From positions 248,001 through 312,000 of the forward strand of contig NZ_JACAIS010000007.1 in assembly GCF_030325625.1 (NCBI RefSeq): a stretch of DNA of 64,000 nucleotides. Reading direction: 5' to 3'. This stretch comes from Sphingobacterium sp. N143. GTDB taxonomy: Bacteria; Bacteroidota; Bacteroidia; Sphingobacteriales; Sphingobacteriaceae. Below are positions 28,648 to 37,317 of the stretch, in pieces (positions within the stretch are counted from its first letter, which is position 1; every line of letters starts with the position of its first letter). Made by a program: the position numbers and the translations under genes. Below the pieces are notes generated by a model. The model worked only from the letters and a program-made list of their open reading frames with translations. It was not told the origin of the DNA and searched no databases.

Positions 28648-30765
28648 ATGCAAGATCATAAGAAGAAGGTATATTGGCCTGAAGTCATGGCACCCAAAGC
28701 CTCGATTTATCCTCGTATCAGAACAGTTCACGGCGATTCAGTCACTGATGATTATTATTGGATGATTGACTATTTTAAGAAAGAAGCAAAATCTCAGGAG
28801 GTTATCACCTATTTGGAGGAGGAGAATGCATATACTGCAGCAATGCTGCAAGATACTGAAGGTTTTCAGGAAGATCTCTTTCAGGAGATGAAGAGCCGAA
28901 TCAAGGAAAAGGACGAATCTGTACCGTATTTAAAAAATGGCTACTATTATTATAGCCGGACAGAAGAGGGAAATCAATATTTTAAGTTCTGCCGTAAAAA
29001 AGGATCGCTCGAAGCACCGGAGGAATTGTTATTGGATATTGATCAACTCGCAGAAGGGTATGCCTATTATACGGCCAGAGGATTTTCAGTCAGTCCGGAC
29101 AATCGTTTACTGGCCTTTAGTGTGGATACTGTCTCGCGGAGGGAATATACAATTTATATTAAGAACCTTGAAACTGGCGAAATTTATCCTGACCGGATAA
29201 ACAACACAGAGGGGACCGCAATTTGGGGCAACGATAACAAGAGTCTCTTCTATACCGCAAAAAATCCGGTGACATTATTGAGTGAGAAAATCATGCGGCA
29301 TGCACTCGGAACAGATCCAGTACAGGATGTCCTCGTCTATGAGGAGAAAGATAATACAAATTACATTGCTGTTGCTAAATCCAAAAATGGAAAATATATC
29401 ATGATCACTTCCGAAGGAACATTATCTTCCGAGATATGGATTATAAATGCAGATCAACCCCAAGATGAATTTCGTGTTTTTCAACCACGTATAACCGATG
29501 TACTTTATTCTATAATCCCATTGGAAGATCGTTTTTTAATCCTGACGAATGATGATGCCGTTAATTTTCAGGTTATGCAGTGTCCTTTGGATAAAACCCG
29601 GCGGGAGCATTGGACCACGTTTTTAGCACATCGTCCTGATGTATTGATTAATGATATTGAAGAGTTTAAAGAGTTTATCGCTATTTCTGAACGAAAGAAT
29701 GGATTGACACAGCTAGCAATTTATGAGCTGAATACACGGCAACAACATTATCTGGACTTTGGAGAAGTTGCCTACACCGTATATCCTGGCGTTAATGTCG
29801 AATATAATACCGAAAAGCTGCGATATGGTTATACTTCTTTGGTAACACCGAGCTCTGTTTACGAATATGATATGCTGCAGCACACGAAACTTCTTCTCAA
29901 GCAGCAGGAGGTTTTAGGTGGTTATGACCAGCAAGCCTATAAGACAGAACGGATCTTTGTAACTGCACGTGATGGCGTCAAAATTCCGGTGTCGATCGTC
30001 TATAAAGAAGGGGTCCCATTGGACGGTTCAGCACCATTGTTGCAATATGCCTACGGATCTTATGGAGCTTCAATGGATCCGGTTTTTTCCAGTAACAGGT
30101 TGAGTTTATTGGATCGCGGGTTTATCTATGCACTGGCCCATATTAGAGGCGGAGAAGAAATGGGGCGGCAATGGTATGAAGATGGAAAAATGATGCACAA
30201 GATGAATACCTTTTTTGATTTTGTGGACTGTGGTAAGCATTTGATTGCACAACGATACACGTCATCTGATCGTCTTTATGCGCAAGGTGGAAGTGCTGGC
30301 GGCTTATTGATGGGAGTGGTTGCCAATATTGCGGCCGAACAGTATCATGGGATTATCGCCCAGGTACCTTTTGTTGACGTTGTGAATACCATGTTGGATG
30401 AAACCATACCGCTGACGACCAATGAATATGATGAATGGGGGAACCCAAATGATTCCGAGGCTTATTTTTATATGAAGAGTTACTCTCCCTATGAAAATAT
30501 TGAACCGAAAGAATATCCTCATATGCTGGTTACAACTGGACTGCATGATAGTCAGGTACAATATTTTGAGCCGGCCAAATGGGTTGCAAAACTTCGGGCA
30601 ACTCAAATTGGCAATTCGATAGTGCTATTGAAGACTGATATGGATTATGGACATGGTGGGGCATCGGGAAGATTTGACTATTTGAGAGAGGTCGCTTTGG
30701 AATATGCTTTTCTTTTTAAATTAGAAGGCATTTCATCGGAAGATTCACGGAAAGAAACTGTATAA
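28648..30765 (+). CDS. ptrB: S9 family peptidase, oligopeptidase B type
   Basis: 705 residues. Cleaves short peptides, typically after basic residues. An N-terminal beta-propeller (about 70-420) gates the C-terminal alpha/beta hydrolase with the catalytic serine in AQGGSAGGLLMG, the GSYGASMDPVFS and HIRGGEEMGR blocks of the prolyl-oligopeptidase family, an Asp in GLHDSQV and a His in YGHGGASGRF. There is no signal peptide, so it is probably cytoplasmic. Ends at a strong terminator. Confidence 0.92.
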   Translation: MQDHKKKVYWPEVMAPKASIYPRIRTVHGDSVTDDYYWMIDYFKKEAKSQEVITYLEEENAYTAAMLQDTEGFQEDLFQEMKSRIKEKDESVPYLKNGYYYYSRTEEGNQYFKFCRKKGSLEAPEELLLDIDQLAEGYAYYTARGFSVSPDNRLLAFSVDTVSRREYTIYIKNLETGEIYPDRINNTEGTAIWGNDNKSLFYTAKNPVTLLSEKIMRHALGTDPVQDVLVYEEKDNTNYIAVAKSKNGKYIMITSEGTLSSEIWIINADQPQDEFRVFQPRITDVLYSIIPLEDRFLILTNDDAVNFQVMQCPLDKTRREHWTTFLAHRPDVLINDIEEFKEFIAISERKNGLTQLAIYELNTRQQHYLDFGEVAYTVYPGVNVEYNTEKLRYGYTSLVTPSSVYEYDMLQHTKLLLKQQEVLGGYDQQAYKTERIFVTARDGVKIPVSIVYKEGVPLDGSAPLLQYAYGSYGASMDPVFSSNRLSLLDRGFIYALAHIRGGEEMGRQWYEDGKMMHKMNTFFDFVDCGKHLIAQRYTSSDRLYAQGGSAGGLLMGVVANIAAEQYHGIIAQVPFVDVVNTMLDETIPLTTNEYDEWGNPNDSEAYFYMKSYSPYENIEPKEYPHMLVTTGLHDSQVQYFEPAKWVAKLRATQIGNSIVLLKTDMDYGHGGASGRFDYLREVALEYAFLFKLEGISSEDSRKETV

Positions 30766-30768
30766 TAA

Positions 30769-30795
30769 AAAAAGCGGCCCATGCCGCTTTTTTTA
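30769..30795. terminator. Bidirectional terminator
   Basis: AAAGCGGC (30771-30778) and GCCGCTTT (30783-30790) with A-run before and T-run after, between convergent ptrB and the small membrane-protein gene. Confidence 0.9.
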
Positions 30796-31059
30796 TTTTT
30801 GTTGCGCATTGTTGATGCTATCCTGTTGTTTCTGTAAACGTTCTTCCCGCTCGATTTCCCTGGAGTCGATCTGGTGTTGCTGGTAATTGTCCATTGCAAC
30901 TTTGCTCGCTTTCTGTGATACATAGATTGCCAAGAGGGCAACCACAGTAATAATAGCGATTCCCCAGGCATATTTATGTTTGTCTTGTTTGACCAGCCAA
31001 TACATAAAGATGATGTAAGGAACAGCAAAAATAATATAGAAAATTAAACTCGGTGACAT
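30793..31059 (-). CDS. Small two-helix membrane protein
   Basis: 88 residues from the ATG at 31057-31059; the frame extends 26 residues further up but the hydrophobic N-terminus MSPSLIFYIIFAVPYIIFMYWL is the natural start. Two membrane helices (about 4-22 and 31-47) are followed by a charged Gln/Glu-rich helical tail. No function can be assigned. Confidence 0.6.
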   Translation of the reverse strand: MSPSLIFYIIFAVPYIIFMYWLVKQDKHKYAWGIAIITVVALLAIYVSQKASKVAMDNYQQHQIDSREIEREERLQKQQDSINNAQQK

Positions 31060-31309
31060 GCTATTTTCTTCTAAATGATCTATACAAAAGTATTGTTTTT
31101 GTCTAAAAATAACGAACCAATAGAAAAAACAGGTCATTTCAATTGATAAAGCTTTAAACCTTTCTCCGTTTTATTGTCAAATTAATATCAATTGAAGGGT
31201 GGGTATAATGCGGAGTGATTTGGGACTAATTGATTGAAAATGAGTGTAACGGCGTGCTTTTGAGGGAGATTTGTAAATTTTTAATTTTTGCAAAAAATCC
31301 ATCATAATA

Positions 31310-31344
31310 TTGTGGAAAAGAAAAAAATATTTTTATACATTTGC
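31310..31344 (+). promoter_or_regulatory. Promoter of the arginine operon
   Basis: TTG at 31310-31312, a 23-base spacer and TACATTTGC at 31336-31344 fit the Bacteroidota -33/-7 consensus, the -7 box exactly. A start of transcription near 31350 would give a leader of about 285 nt before the acetyltransferase gene. Confidence 0.7.
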
Positions 31345-31376
31345 ATCGTCAGAAACAATTGACAGAGAAATAAAAA

Positions 31377-31511
31377 ATGAAACAGAACAAAAAGAACGAT
31401 TATTCTTATACTCAAACTTTTGAGAAGTTTATGAGGAAAGTTTTTTGTGCTTTCATTTTCGTAGAAATACCTGTTTTACGCTTCCGACGACCCATACTAC
31501 CTCGGGCTTGA
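31377..31511 (+). CDS. Arg-rich leader peptide (candidate attenuator)
   Basis: A 44-codon frame starting at ATG 31377 about 33 bp after the -7 box and ending at TGA 31509-31511. The N-terminal part is ordinary (MKQNKKNDYSYTQTFEK), while the end reads VLRFRRPILPRA, with arginines at positions 35, 37, 38 and 43. The stop codon falls in the loop of a hairpin (31496-31522). Arg codons just ahead of a hairpin in the leader of an arginine operon fit attenuation by ribosome stalling when charged tRNA-Arg is low. The frame, promoter and hairpin are seen; the mechanism is inferred. Confidence 0.65.
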   Translation: MKQNKKNDYSYTQTFEKFMRKVFCAFIFVEIPVLRFRRPILPRA

Positions 31512-31522
31512 TTTGAGGTAGT
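31496..31522 (+). promoter_or_regulatory. Hairpin overlapping the leader-peptide stop codon
   Basis: ACTACCTC (31496-31503) and GAGGTAGT (31515-31522) form a perfect 8-bp stem with an 11-base loop that contains the leader TGA. No T-run follows directly. A weaker AT-rich hairpin (about 31588-31617, ending GTTGTTTTATTATT) just before the next gene could be the actual terminator or ribosome-site blocker. Confidence 0.6.
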
Positions 31523-31635
31523 GAATCTTTCCAAGCAAGGCCATGAATGTCCGATGGTTTTGAATCCATTATTTTAATTTATTTAGTAACAAAACACAAT
31601 AGTAGTTGTTGTTTTATTATTAGGGTCGTAAGTCA

Positions 31636-32352
31636 ATGACTATATCAGATTTTTTAATTATTCCGGCTAAGCCTGAGCATGCACATTATGCAGAGGTTAT
31701 TTGCAACGAAATGTTCGAGTCTGCAAAGGCTCGTGGTACGGGTATTGCGCGTCGTAAACCAGAGTATGTTGCCAACAAGATGAATGAAGGTAAAGCCGTG
31801 ATTGCTTTACATAAAGATGGTCGATGGGCAGGATTTTGTTACATTGAAACATGGGGCCATGGAGATTATGTAGCCAATTCAGGACTGATTGTTAATCCCG
31901 AATTTAGGAAAGTTGGTCTTGCAAAAGCAATCAAGAAACGAGTTTTTGAATTGTCACGCGAAAAGTATCCAAAAGCAAAAATATTTGGACTAACGACTGG
32001 CTTTGCGGTTATGAAAATCAATTCGGAGCTCGGTTATGAACCAGTTCCGTATTCCGAACTGACCACTGATGATGAATTTTGGAAAGGGTGTCAAAGCTGC
32101 GTGAACTATGAAATCTTAATGAGTAAGGACCGTAAGAATTGCATGTGTACAGCCATGCTTTGGGACCCCGAGGAAAAAGAACGTGAATTAAGAGAAAAGA
32201 TCCAGCGTAAACACGAAGCCAAAGAGCGGTTGGACAGAATTACGCAAAAACAATCTTTGTTAAAGCGTATTCAGGCAAAATTTTGGAAGTCCACAAGCAA
32301 ATTCATTGGAGTCAGTTTTTCAAAGCATAATAAAGTTGCAAAAGGATATTAG
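31636..32352 (+). CDS. GNAT acetyltransferase of arginine biosynthesis (ArgA-like)
   Basis: 238 residues. The N-terminal 150 residues are a GNAT fold with the acetyl-CoA loop in EFRKVGLAKAIKKRVFEL and the later strand IFGLTTGFAVMKINSELGYEPVPY; a Cys-bearing tail (CQSCVNYE, CMCTAMLWD) and a charged helical C-terminus follow. It stands first in an operon with argG and argC, behind a leader peptide rich in Arg, so it is probably the first-step N-acylglutamate synthase. Some Bacteroidota make arginine through N-succinyl rather than N-acetyl intermediates, so the acyl donor is open. Confidence 0.78.
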   Translation: MTISDFLIIPAKPEHAHYAEVICNEMFESAKARGTGIARRKPEYVANKMNEGKAVIALHKDGRWAGFCYIETWGHGDYVANSGLIVNPEFRKVGLAKAIKKRVFELSREKYPKAKIFGLTTGFAVMKINSELGYEPVPYSELTTDDEFWKGCQSCVNYEILMSKDRKNCMCTAMLWDPEEKERELREKIQRKHEAKERLDRITQKQSLLKRIQAKFWKSTSKFIGVSFSKHNKVAKGY

Positions 32353-32390
32353 TATTGATATTTTAGTATTTGAGTATAGAATTTAATTAG

Positions 32391-33575
32391 ATGAAAAAAG
32401 TAGTTTTAGCATTCAGCGGAGGATTAGATACTTCGTTTTGTTGTATATATCTTACACAAGATTTAGGTTTAGAAGTTCATTCCGTCGTCGTAAATACAGG
32501 TGGTTTTTCGGATGAAGAATTAAAAAATATTGAAGAACGGGCTTATGCATTGGGTGTAAAATCTCACACAACCATTGATGAGACAGCAGACTACTACCGC
32601 GATACTATAAAATACTTAATCTTCGGAAATGTACTGAAAAATGCTACTTATCCTTTGTCGGTATCGGCTGAGCGTGTCTGCCAGGCTACAGCTATTGCAA
32701 ATTATGCCAAGAAAATTGGTGCTGAATGTGTAGCTCATGGTTCTACTGGGGCAGGAAATGATCAAGTGCGTTTCGATATGATTTTTCAGACCCTAATTCC
32801 TGGTGTTGAAATCATTACCCCAATCCGTGACCTGCAATTATCCCGTGAGGCAGAAATTGAATATCTGAATAAACATGGTGTTGAATATTCTGCCGAAAAA
32901 GCCAAATATTCAATCAATAAAGGCCTTTGGGGTACATCGGTAGGTGGAGCAGAGACATTGACATCCAATCAATATCTACCTGAATCGGCATGGCCAACTC
33001 CAGTAACGTCATCGGTACCACAACAAGTTACGCTAGATTTTGTCAAAGGAGAGCCTGTTGCATTGAATGGAGAAACAATGACTTCGGTCAAGGTGATCCA
33101 AGAATTACAGGTCATAGCACAACCTTACGGTATTGGCCGCGATATCCATGTCGGTGATACGATTATCGGCATTAAAGGCCGGGTTGGCTTTGAAGCCGCG
33201 GCATCAGTGATCTTAATCAAAGCGCATCATACTTTGGAAAAGCACACTTTGACGAAATGGCAATTATCCTGGAAAGACCAAATTTCGGCTTTCTACGGAA
33301 ACTACATGCACGAAGGGCAGATGCATGACCCGGTTATGCGTGATATTGAAGCCTTCTTACAGTCTTCGCAAGAAACTGTTACGGGACGCGTTATTGTGGA
33401 ATTGCATCCTTACCGCTTTGTAGTTATTGGTGTTGAATCTGAACACGATTTGATGTCCAATAAATTTGGTAGTTATGGTGAGATGAATAAAGGTTATACC
33501 GGAGATGATGTAAAAGGGTTCTCTAAAATTTTTGGAAACCAAACGATTATCTGGCATAAAGTGAATAAGAAATAA
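32391..33575 (+). CDS. argG: Argininosuccinate synthase
   Basis: 394 residues. Joins citrulline and aspartate using ATP. The N-type ATP pyrophosphatase loop AFSGGLDTSF is at residues 7-16, and GSTGAGNDQVRFD and SINKGLWGTSVGGAETL are the family's citrulline/aspartate-binding segments. Length is normal. Second structural gene of the operon, 38 bp after the acetyltransferase and 23 bp before argC. Confidence 0.96.
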   Translation: MKKVVLAFSGGLDTSFCCIYLTQDLGLEVHSVVVNTGGFSDEELKNIEERAYALGVKSHTTIDETADYYRDTIKYLIFGNVLKNATYPLSVSAERVCQATAIANYAKKIGAECVAHGSTGAGNDQVRFDMIFQTLIPGVEIITPIRDLQLSREAEIEYLNKHGVEYSAEKAKYSINKGLWGTSVGGAETLTSNQYLPESAWPTPVTSSVPQQVTLDFVKGEPVALNGETMTSVKVIQELQVIAQPYGIGRDIHVGDTIIGIKGRVGFEAAASVILIKAHHTLEKHTLTKWQLSWKDQISAFYGNYMHEGQMHDPVMRDIEAFLQSSQETVTGRVIVELHPYRFVVIGVESEHDLMSNKFGSYGEMNKGYTGDDVKGFSKIFGNQTIIWHKVNKK

Positions 33576-33598
33576 ACGAATACTAAAATCTAAGAAAA

Positions 33599-34612
33599 AT
33601 GATAAGAGTAGGAATAGTTGGTTCGGCAGGATATACAGGTGGAGAATTATTACGTGTTTTGATCTATCATCCTGAAGTGGAGATTGTGTTTGCCAATAGT
33701 GCTTCCAATGCAGGCAACAAGTTATATGAAGTACACAATGATCTTTTTGGCGATACCGAGTTGACCTTTTCTTCTGATTTTCATTCCGAGATTGATGTAC
33801 TGTTCTTATGTGTAGGACATGGTGATGCACGTAAATTTTTAGATGCCCATCCGATTGGAGCTGCAGTCAAGATTATTGACCTGTCACAAGATTATCGTTT
33901 GCGGGCGAATACAGCTTATCAGGATAAGCACTTTGTTTATGGTTTACCCGAATTAAATAAAGAAGCCATTCAAGCTGCGCAATACATTGCCAATCCTGGT
34001 TGCTTTGCAACCAATATCCAACTGGCGCTGCTACCGCTGGCAGGCAAAGGTTTATTGCCAGATCAGATTCATGTCAACGCAACAACCGGATCGACGGGAG
34101 CAGGGCAGAAGCCCGGGGCAACAACACATTTCTCCTGGCGTAACAATAATCTGTCTGCTTACAAATCTTTTGAGCATCAGCATTTGCAGGAAATTTCAGA
34201 ATCGCTGGATCAGCTGCAAAAAGGCTTTTTGCCAGCTTCTGAGGGGGCACTGTTACAACGAGCTGCGGAGAAAATAAATTTTGTTCCGCAACGTGGTGAT
34301 TTTGCCAGAGGTATTTTCTCGGCAATATATGTAGACTCAGGCCTGTCTGAAGATGAAGCATATGCTTTGTATGAGACTTATTATGCAGCACATCCATTTA
34401 CACATGTCAGCCGTCAGAATATTGACCTCAAGCAAGTTGTCAATACCAATAAAAGTATTATCCACTTGGAAAAACATGGCAACAAACTGTTGATCTTGAA
34501 TGCAACAGATAACTTATTGAAAGGAGCATCCGGGCAGGCCGTACAAAACATGAACCTCATGTTCGGTTTGGACGAACGTACTGGATTAAATTTGAAGAGT
34601 ATTGGCTTTTAG
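33599..34612 (+). CDS. argC: N-acetyl-gamma-glutamyl-phosphate reductase
   Basis: 337 residues. Reduces N-acyl-glutamyl-phosphate to the semialdehyde with NADPH. The Rossmann motif GSAGYTGGELLR is at the N-terminus, the catalytic cysteine in ANPGCFATNIQLALLPL, and HQHLQEI and PQRGDFARGIF are typical later blocks. Length fits. It is the last gene before a terminator, so argD, argB and argF, often in the same operon in relatives, are not here. Confidence 0.95.
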   Translation: MIRVGIVGSAGYTGGELLRVLIYHPEVEIVFANSASNAGNKLYEVHNDLFGDTELTFSSDFHSEIDVLFLCVGHGDARKFLDAHPIGAAVKIIDLSQDYRLRANTAYQDKHFVYGLPELNKEAIQAAQYIANPGCFATNIQLALLPLAGKGLLPDQIHVNATTGSTGAGQKPGATTHFSWRNNNLSAYKSFEHQHLQEISESLDQLQKGFLPASEGALLQRAAEKINFVPQRGDFARGIFSAIYVDSGLSEDEAYALYETYYAAHPFTHVSRQNIDLKQVVNTNKSIIHLEKHGNKLLILNATDNLLKGASGQAVQNMNLMFGLDERTGLNLKSIGF

Positions 34613-34712
34613 TTTTATGTCGGGCTTCATCCCGGGCTATGCGCGTGGATAATTGATGGTACAACGTAACTAAGAATTTAATGTTTTAAACATCGTTATT
34701 AACATAATGTGG

Positions 34713-34743
34713 AAAAGTGAAGGGTGAAACTCTTCACTTTTTT
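34713..34743 (+). terminator. Terminator of the arginine operon
   Basis: AAAAGTGAAG and CTTCACTTTT with a loop of about eight bases, followed by Ts, 100 bp after argC. Confidence 0.85.
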
Positions 34744-34817
34744 ATGCACAGTATTTACATCAAGCACTTAATTATTGGCCTTGATTGCAACCTAAATTCA
34801 AGCTTCTGGGTAAAGAC

Positions 34818-34847
34818 TTGTATTGTATTGTATTGTATTGTATTGTA
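34818..34847. repeat. Six tandem copies of TTGTA
   Basis: A perfect pentanucleotide microsatellite, (TTGTA)6, in non-coding DNA between the arginine operon terminator and the pirin-like pseudogene. Such tracts can change copy number by slippage. There is no obvious promoter or frame that it would switch. The rest of 34744-34969 holds no gene that I can support. Confidence 0.9.
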
Positions 34848-34969
34848 TGGCGATCTTTCTTAACTTCATGAGAAGCAGGTTAAAAACATAAAACGACCAG
34901 AAGACCCGTTGTCGATAGGCATTCGATAGCTAAGTTTTTTGAGTTTGGTAAATAAAGACTGTTAAATGG

Positions 34970-35589
34970 ATAAAGAATACGTTCTGCAACCTCAAAGTTG
35001 CCATCTAGCGCAAAAGCAAAAGCTCTTTGTGAATACTTCCAATCTGCAATTCAAAATCATGTTTCCCGATAAAAGCACCGAAATAGCGCTGAAATTCAGT
35101 AGCTAAGTCGGTGCATACAGGATGCATCTTATTTTTTTCAAATGAAGCAGCAAGTGGTAGGTCCACGATATGAGGTAATGTAGGGATATATGTTGAAGTA
35201 GAAAAGGTAAATTCCTGAAAATGTAATTGCGGCGTTAGGCTCGTGTAATGCTTTGATATTTAAAATTTTATTTTTCTCTGAATGCTGTATAAAAGCGGTT
35301 CTTACAGGTACTGAATAAGCTTCGTCTTCAACGGTGATTGAAAGGTCACCAGCTAAGGAATTAACAACGATGAAGTTAGATTAATTAGTGGCAAATCCAA
35401 GTGTACATTTGCGGCTGCTTCCCAAGTATTGACCTGTTGGAGCCGGCCGATTGCCGCACGATGAGGAGAAACAAGGGAACCATAATTGAGGGTGCTACTG
35501 ACAATAGTTGTTCCTATGGATGTTTCTCTCCGCTGTTCGGCTATATATATTCGAATATCCTGCATGACTGGATTTTTAAGCACTGACAT
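34970..35589 (-). pseudogene. Frameshifted pirin/cupin-like gene
   Basis: The minus strand opens with MSVLKNPVMQDIRIYIAEQR and runs 78 codons, then stops; a shifted frame continues VVNSLAGDLSITVEDEAYS through IQHSEKNKILNIKA, then another shift gives LPHIVDLPLAASFEKNK and finally FALDGNFEVAER. Together these resemble a pirin-type double-cupin protein of about 210 residues (RG..T......STLNYGS...HR...G.L..VN). At least three frame changes make it non-functional. The family match is from general character only; that it is a decayed gene is much clearer than what it was. Confidence 0.5.
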
Positions 35590-35990
35590 GAATCGTCATT
35601 TTCATTTGGAAACCTTTAGATAGGGATCCAGTGACTGTAGACATTTCTTTGGTAACGCCATCGCTGAATACGTTATCGCTGGCATTATACGCGTACCCCG
35701 ATACACCTTTTTTATAACCGTAGGCCGAACCAGTGTTGTTGACTTCAAGGCAGAGACTATCTTGGAAAGCAATTTGGGTAACCAATAGTGATTTGCATGT
35801 CGCATCATATAAGTGAACGTGAATATGGGTTGCTCGTCCATGATACCATCCTGAAAAGATCGTCTGAAAGGAAACAAGCCCATTGGCGTTGGTGACTTGT
35901 CGGCCACGGTACCAATTAACCTACTGATAATTGTTGGATTGCATAACTTGAAGACGTTTTTGTTGGAAAAAGGACCCTCGGTTTTGTGAT
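35576..35990 (-). pseudogene. Decayed intradiol ring-cleavage dioxygenase fragment
   Basis: On the minus strand a KTEGPF piece near 35985-35968 looks like the TEGPF start of the intradiol dioxygenase domain, then, after lost middle sequence and a frame change, VTNANGLVSFQTIFSGWYHG and RATHIHVHLYDATCKSLLV read clearly as the C-terminal part with the metal-ligand histidines (HIHVH), ending at the stop 35576-35578. About half the domain is missing. It is joined directly to the truncated kinase gene upstream, so a deletion removed the end of one gene and most of the start of the other. Confidence 0.65.
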
Positions 35991-36718
35991 AACCGATGGA
36001 TGCTGCTTGCCACGGCATCATCATTGGTCAATGCAAGTGCGTAAATATTATTTAACGTGTTGAACAAAAAGTGGGGGTGAACCTGTGCTTTTAAAAAGGA
36101 AAGTTCGGCGTTCATTCGATCTTGCTCGACCGATTGAATCTTTTGCTGCTTTTCTATCCAGTAGGTGGCTATTCTATAAAGGGCGGCAAGGCTAATGGTC
36201 AATAGGAAAATGTAAACGGAAGCAATATCGATTGGTTGTCCCGCTCTACGCGGTGCTTGGTCCGCGTTTTCATTAGGGAGCCATTCATGATCGGGGTTTG
36301 GAAGATTTGTGCCTGGAAGTGGGGGAGGAAAGTCAGGCCTGTTTATCGGCGGAAAATGCGGTTCTCTGCGATGTTGCGGTGCTTGGTTTCCGATGCGCAT
36401 CAGACGATCAAATGGCTGAAGATAACACGCTAACAATAGCCCCGTCAAAATAACGGAGATCCCATAACTGATAAACTTGCGATGCCTTATGGCATAGGGG
36501 ATTAGCAGATAAGCATTGGTGTAAAATAAGATTAAAAAGCAGCCCGTGAAAATCCAGAATGCTGGAGCACCGAGCATTTCTGTGATTCCCAATTGGCCAT
36601 TGTTAAAAAACAACACTGGAAATGATAAAAAAATAAGCCAGGCTAACCCATGGATCAATATGGAGATTTGTTTTTGTCCTATGATACGTTTTGACAAGCT
36701 GTCAGCAGATCTTTCCAT
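35921..36718 (-). pseudogene. Truncated LytS-like histidine kinase
   Basis: Residues 1-245 or so have the normal LytS/YehU layout: four hydrophobic helices, a proline-rich loop between helices two and three, then ELSFLKAQVHPHFLFNTLNNIYAL with the phospho-acceptor His. After AVASSIHRLS the sequence turns into an unrelated 21-residue tail that is a wrong-frame reading of the dioxygenase remnant. The conserved LSELLRY segment and the whole ATPase domain are gone, so it cannot be an active kinase. It resembles the intact kinase at 47768-48898 and has no regulator gene beside it. Confidence 0.75.
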
Positions 36719-36950
36719 ATTTTCTTATCGTTTTACCTACGGTTGTAAGGTTAAAAATAAAAAAAAGCTAAATACACACCATGTATTTGATAAAGAAATT
36801 TTCCGATTTACTTGGGGTGAACTCAAGAGATCGATTTTACTCTGCCTATTGAGGAACTTATTAAAAGAGGAATCTATAAATATCACTGTCATTAATGTAA
36901 AAATTATCTGATCTAAAATAACTAGACGATTGATCAGAATATTTTAAATA
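36719..36950. other. Gene-free upstream region of the RiPP locus
   Basis: About 230 bp of AT-rich DNA between the truncated kinase start and the TCGAA repeats. Only very short frames are present (for example 23 codons from 36781). It probably carries the former kinase promoter on the minus strand. Confidence 0.4.
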
Positions 36951-36957
36951 AGACTTC

Positions 36958-37043
36958 TATTCGAAATTAACAGGATGTTCATCGAAAATAATAGACTGTT
37001 TGTCGAATCGGTTTTCGGTTGAGATTTTCATAAGACATCTTTG
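36958..37043 (+). promoter_or_regulatory. TCGAA direct repeats and promoter of the first precursor gene
   Basis: TCGAA occurs at 36961, 36982 and 37003, exactly 21 bp apart (two helical turns), within the related units ATTCGAAATTAA, TTCATCGAAAATAA and TTTGTCGAATCGG. CATCTTTG at 37036-37043 is a one-mismatch -7 box, placing the third repeat at the -33 region as for an activator. The same motif and spacing recur upstream of the last precursor gene (49646-49671). The LytTR regulator at 48910 is the likeliest protein to bind. Confidence 0.65.
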
Positions 37044-37117
37044 TTCAAGCAATACGAAATTGCAGGGGAAATCTGAAGCCTCAACCAAGTAAGAACTATC
37101 AATTAAAATTAAACGTG

Positions 37118-37309
37118 ATGTCACAAGAAAAGAAATTGACCAATGAAGAATTGAAAGAAAACATTAAAAAAACAGTTCTTGAACAATTAGATGAGCAATT
37201 GACTGAAGAAAAATTGTCCAGCATAGATCAAGAAAAGCTTGAAGGTGGATTTGCATCTCTGTCTGCGTCGGATAAAGATGACCAGACTACAAATATTGTT
37301 TGTTGGTAA
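37118..37309 (+). CDS. RiPP precursor peptide A (GG leader, Cys-Trp end)
   Basis: 63 residues from ATG 37118 (a GTG directly before it is also in frame). An acidic, helical leader of 44 residues (KLTNEELKENIKKTVLEQLD..., ending EKLEGG) precedes the 19-residue core FASLSASDKDDQTTNIVCW. The double-glycine end suits the C39 exporter at 41670, and the radical SAM/SPASM gene starts 58 bp downstream across a hairpin. The core has one Cys, at the penultimate position, and several Ser, Thr and Asp residues. I infer that the radical SAM enzyme modifies it; the type of linkage cannot be told. Confidence 0.75.
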   Translation: MSQEKKLTNEELKENIKKTVLEQLDEQLTEEKLSSIDQEKLEGGFASLSASDKDDQTTNIVCW

Positions 37310-37317
37310 TAATATTT

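Noticed and set aside
33357..33830. 157-residue minus-strand frame opposite argG and argC
   Set aside because: Lies entirely opposite two well-supported genes and has a composition typical of antisense reading.
34818..34847. TTGTA repeats as a CRISPR array
   Set aside because: Five-base units with no spacers and no cas genes; it is a microsatellite.
36781..36852. 23-codon frame upstream of the RiPP repeats
   Set aside because: Too short, with no GG leader or other precursor feature; probably chance.
36961..37007. TCGAA repeats as a CRISPR or phage attachment site
   Set aside because: The shared core is only five to thirteen bases, spaced by 21 bp, with no integrase or cas gene; regulator sites fit better.
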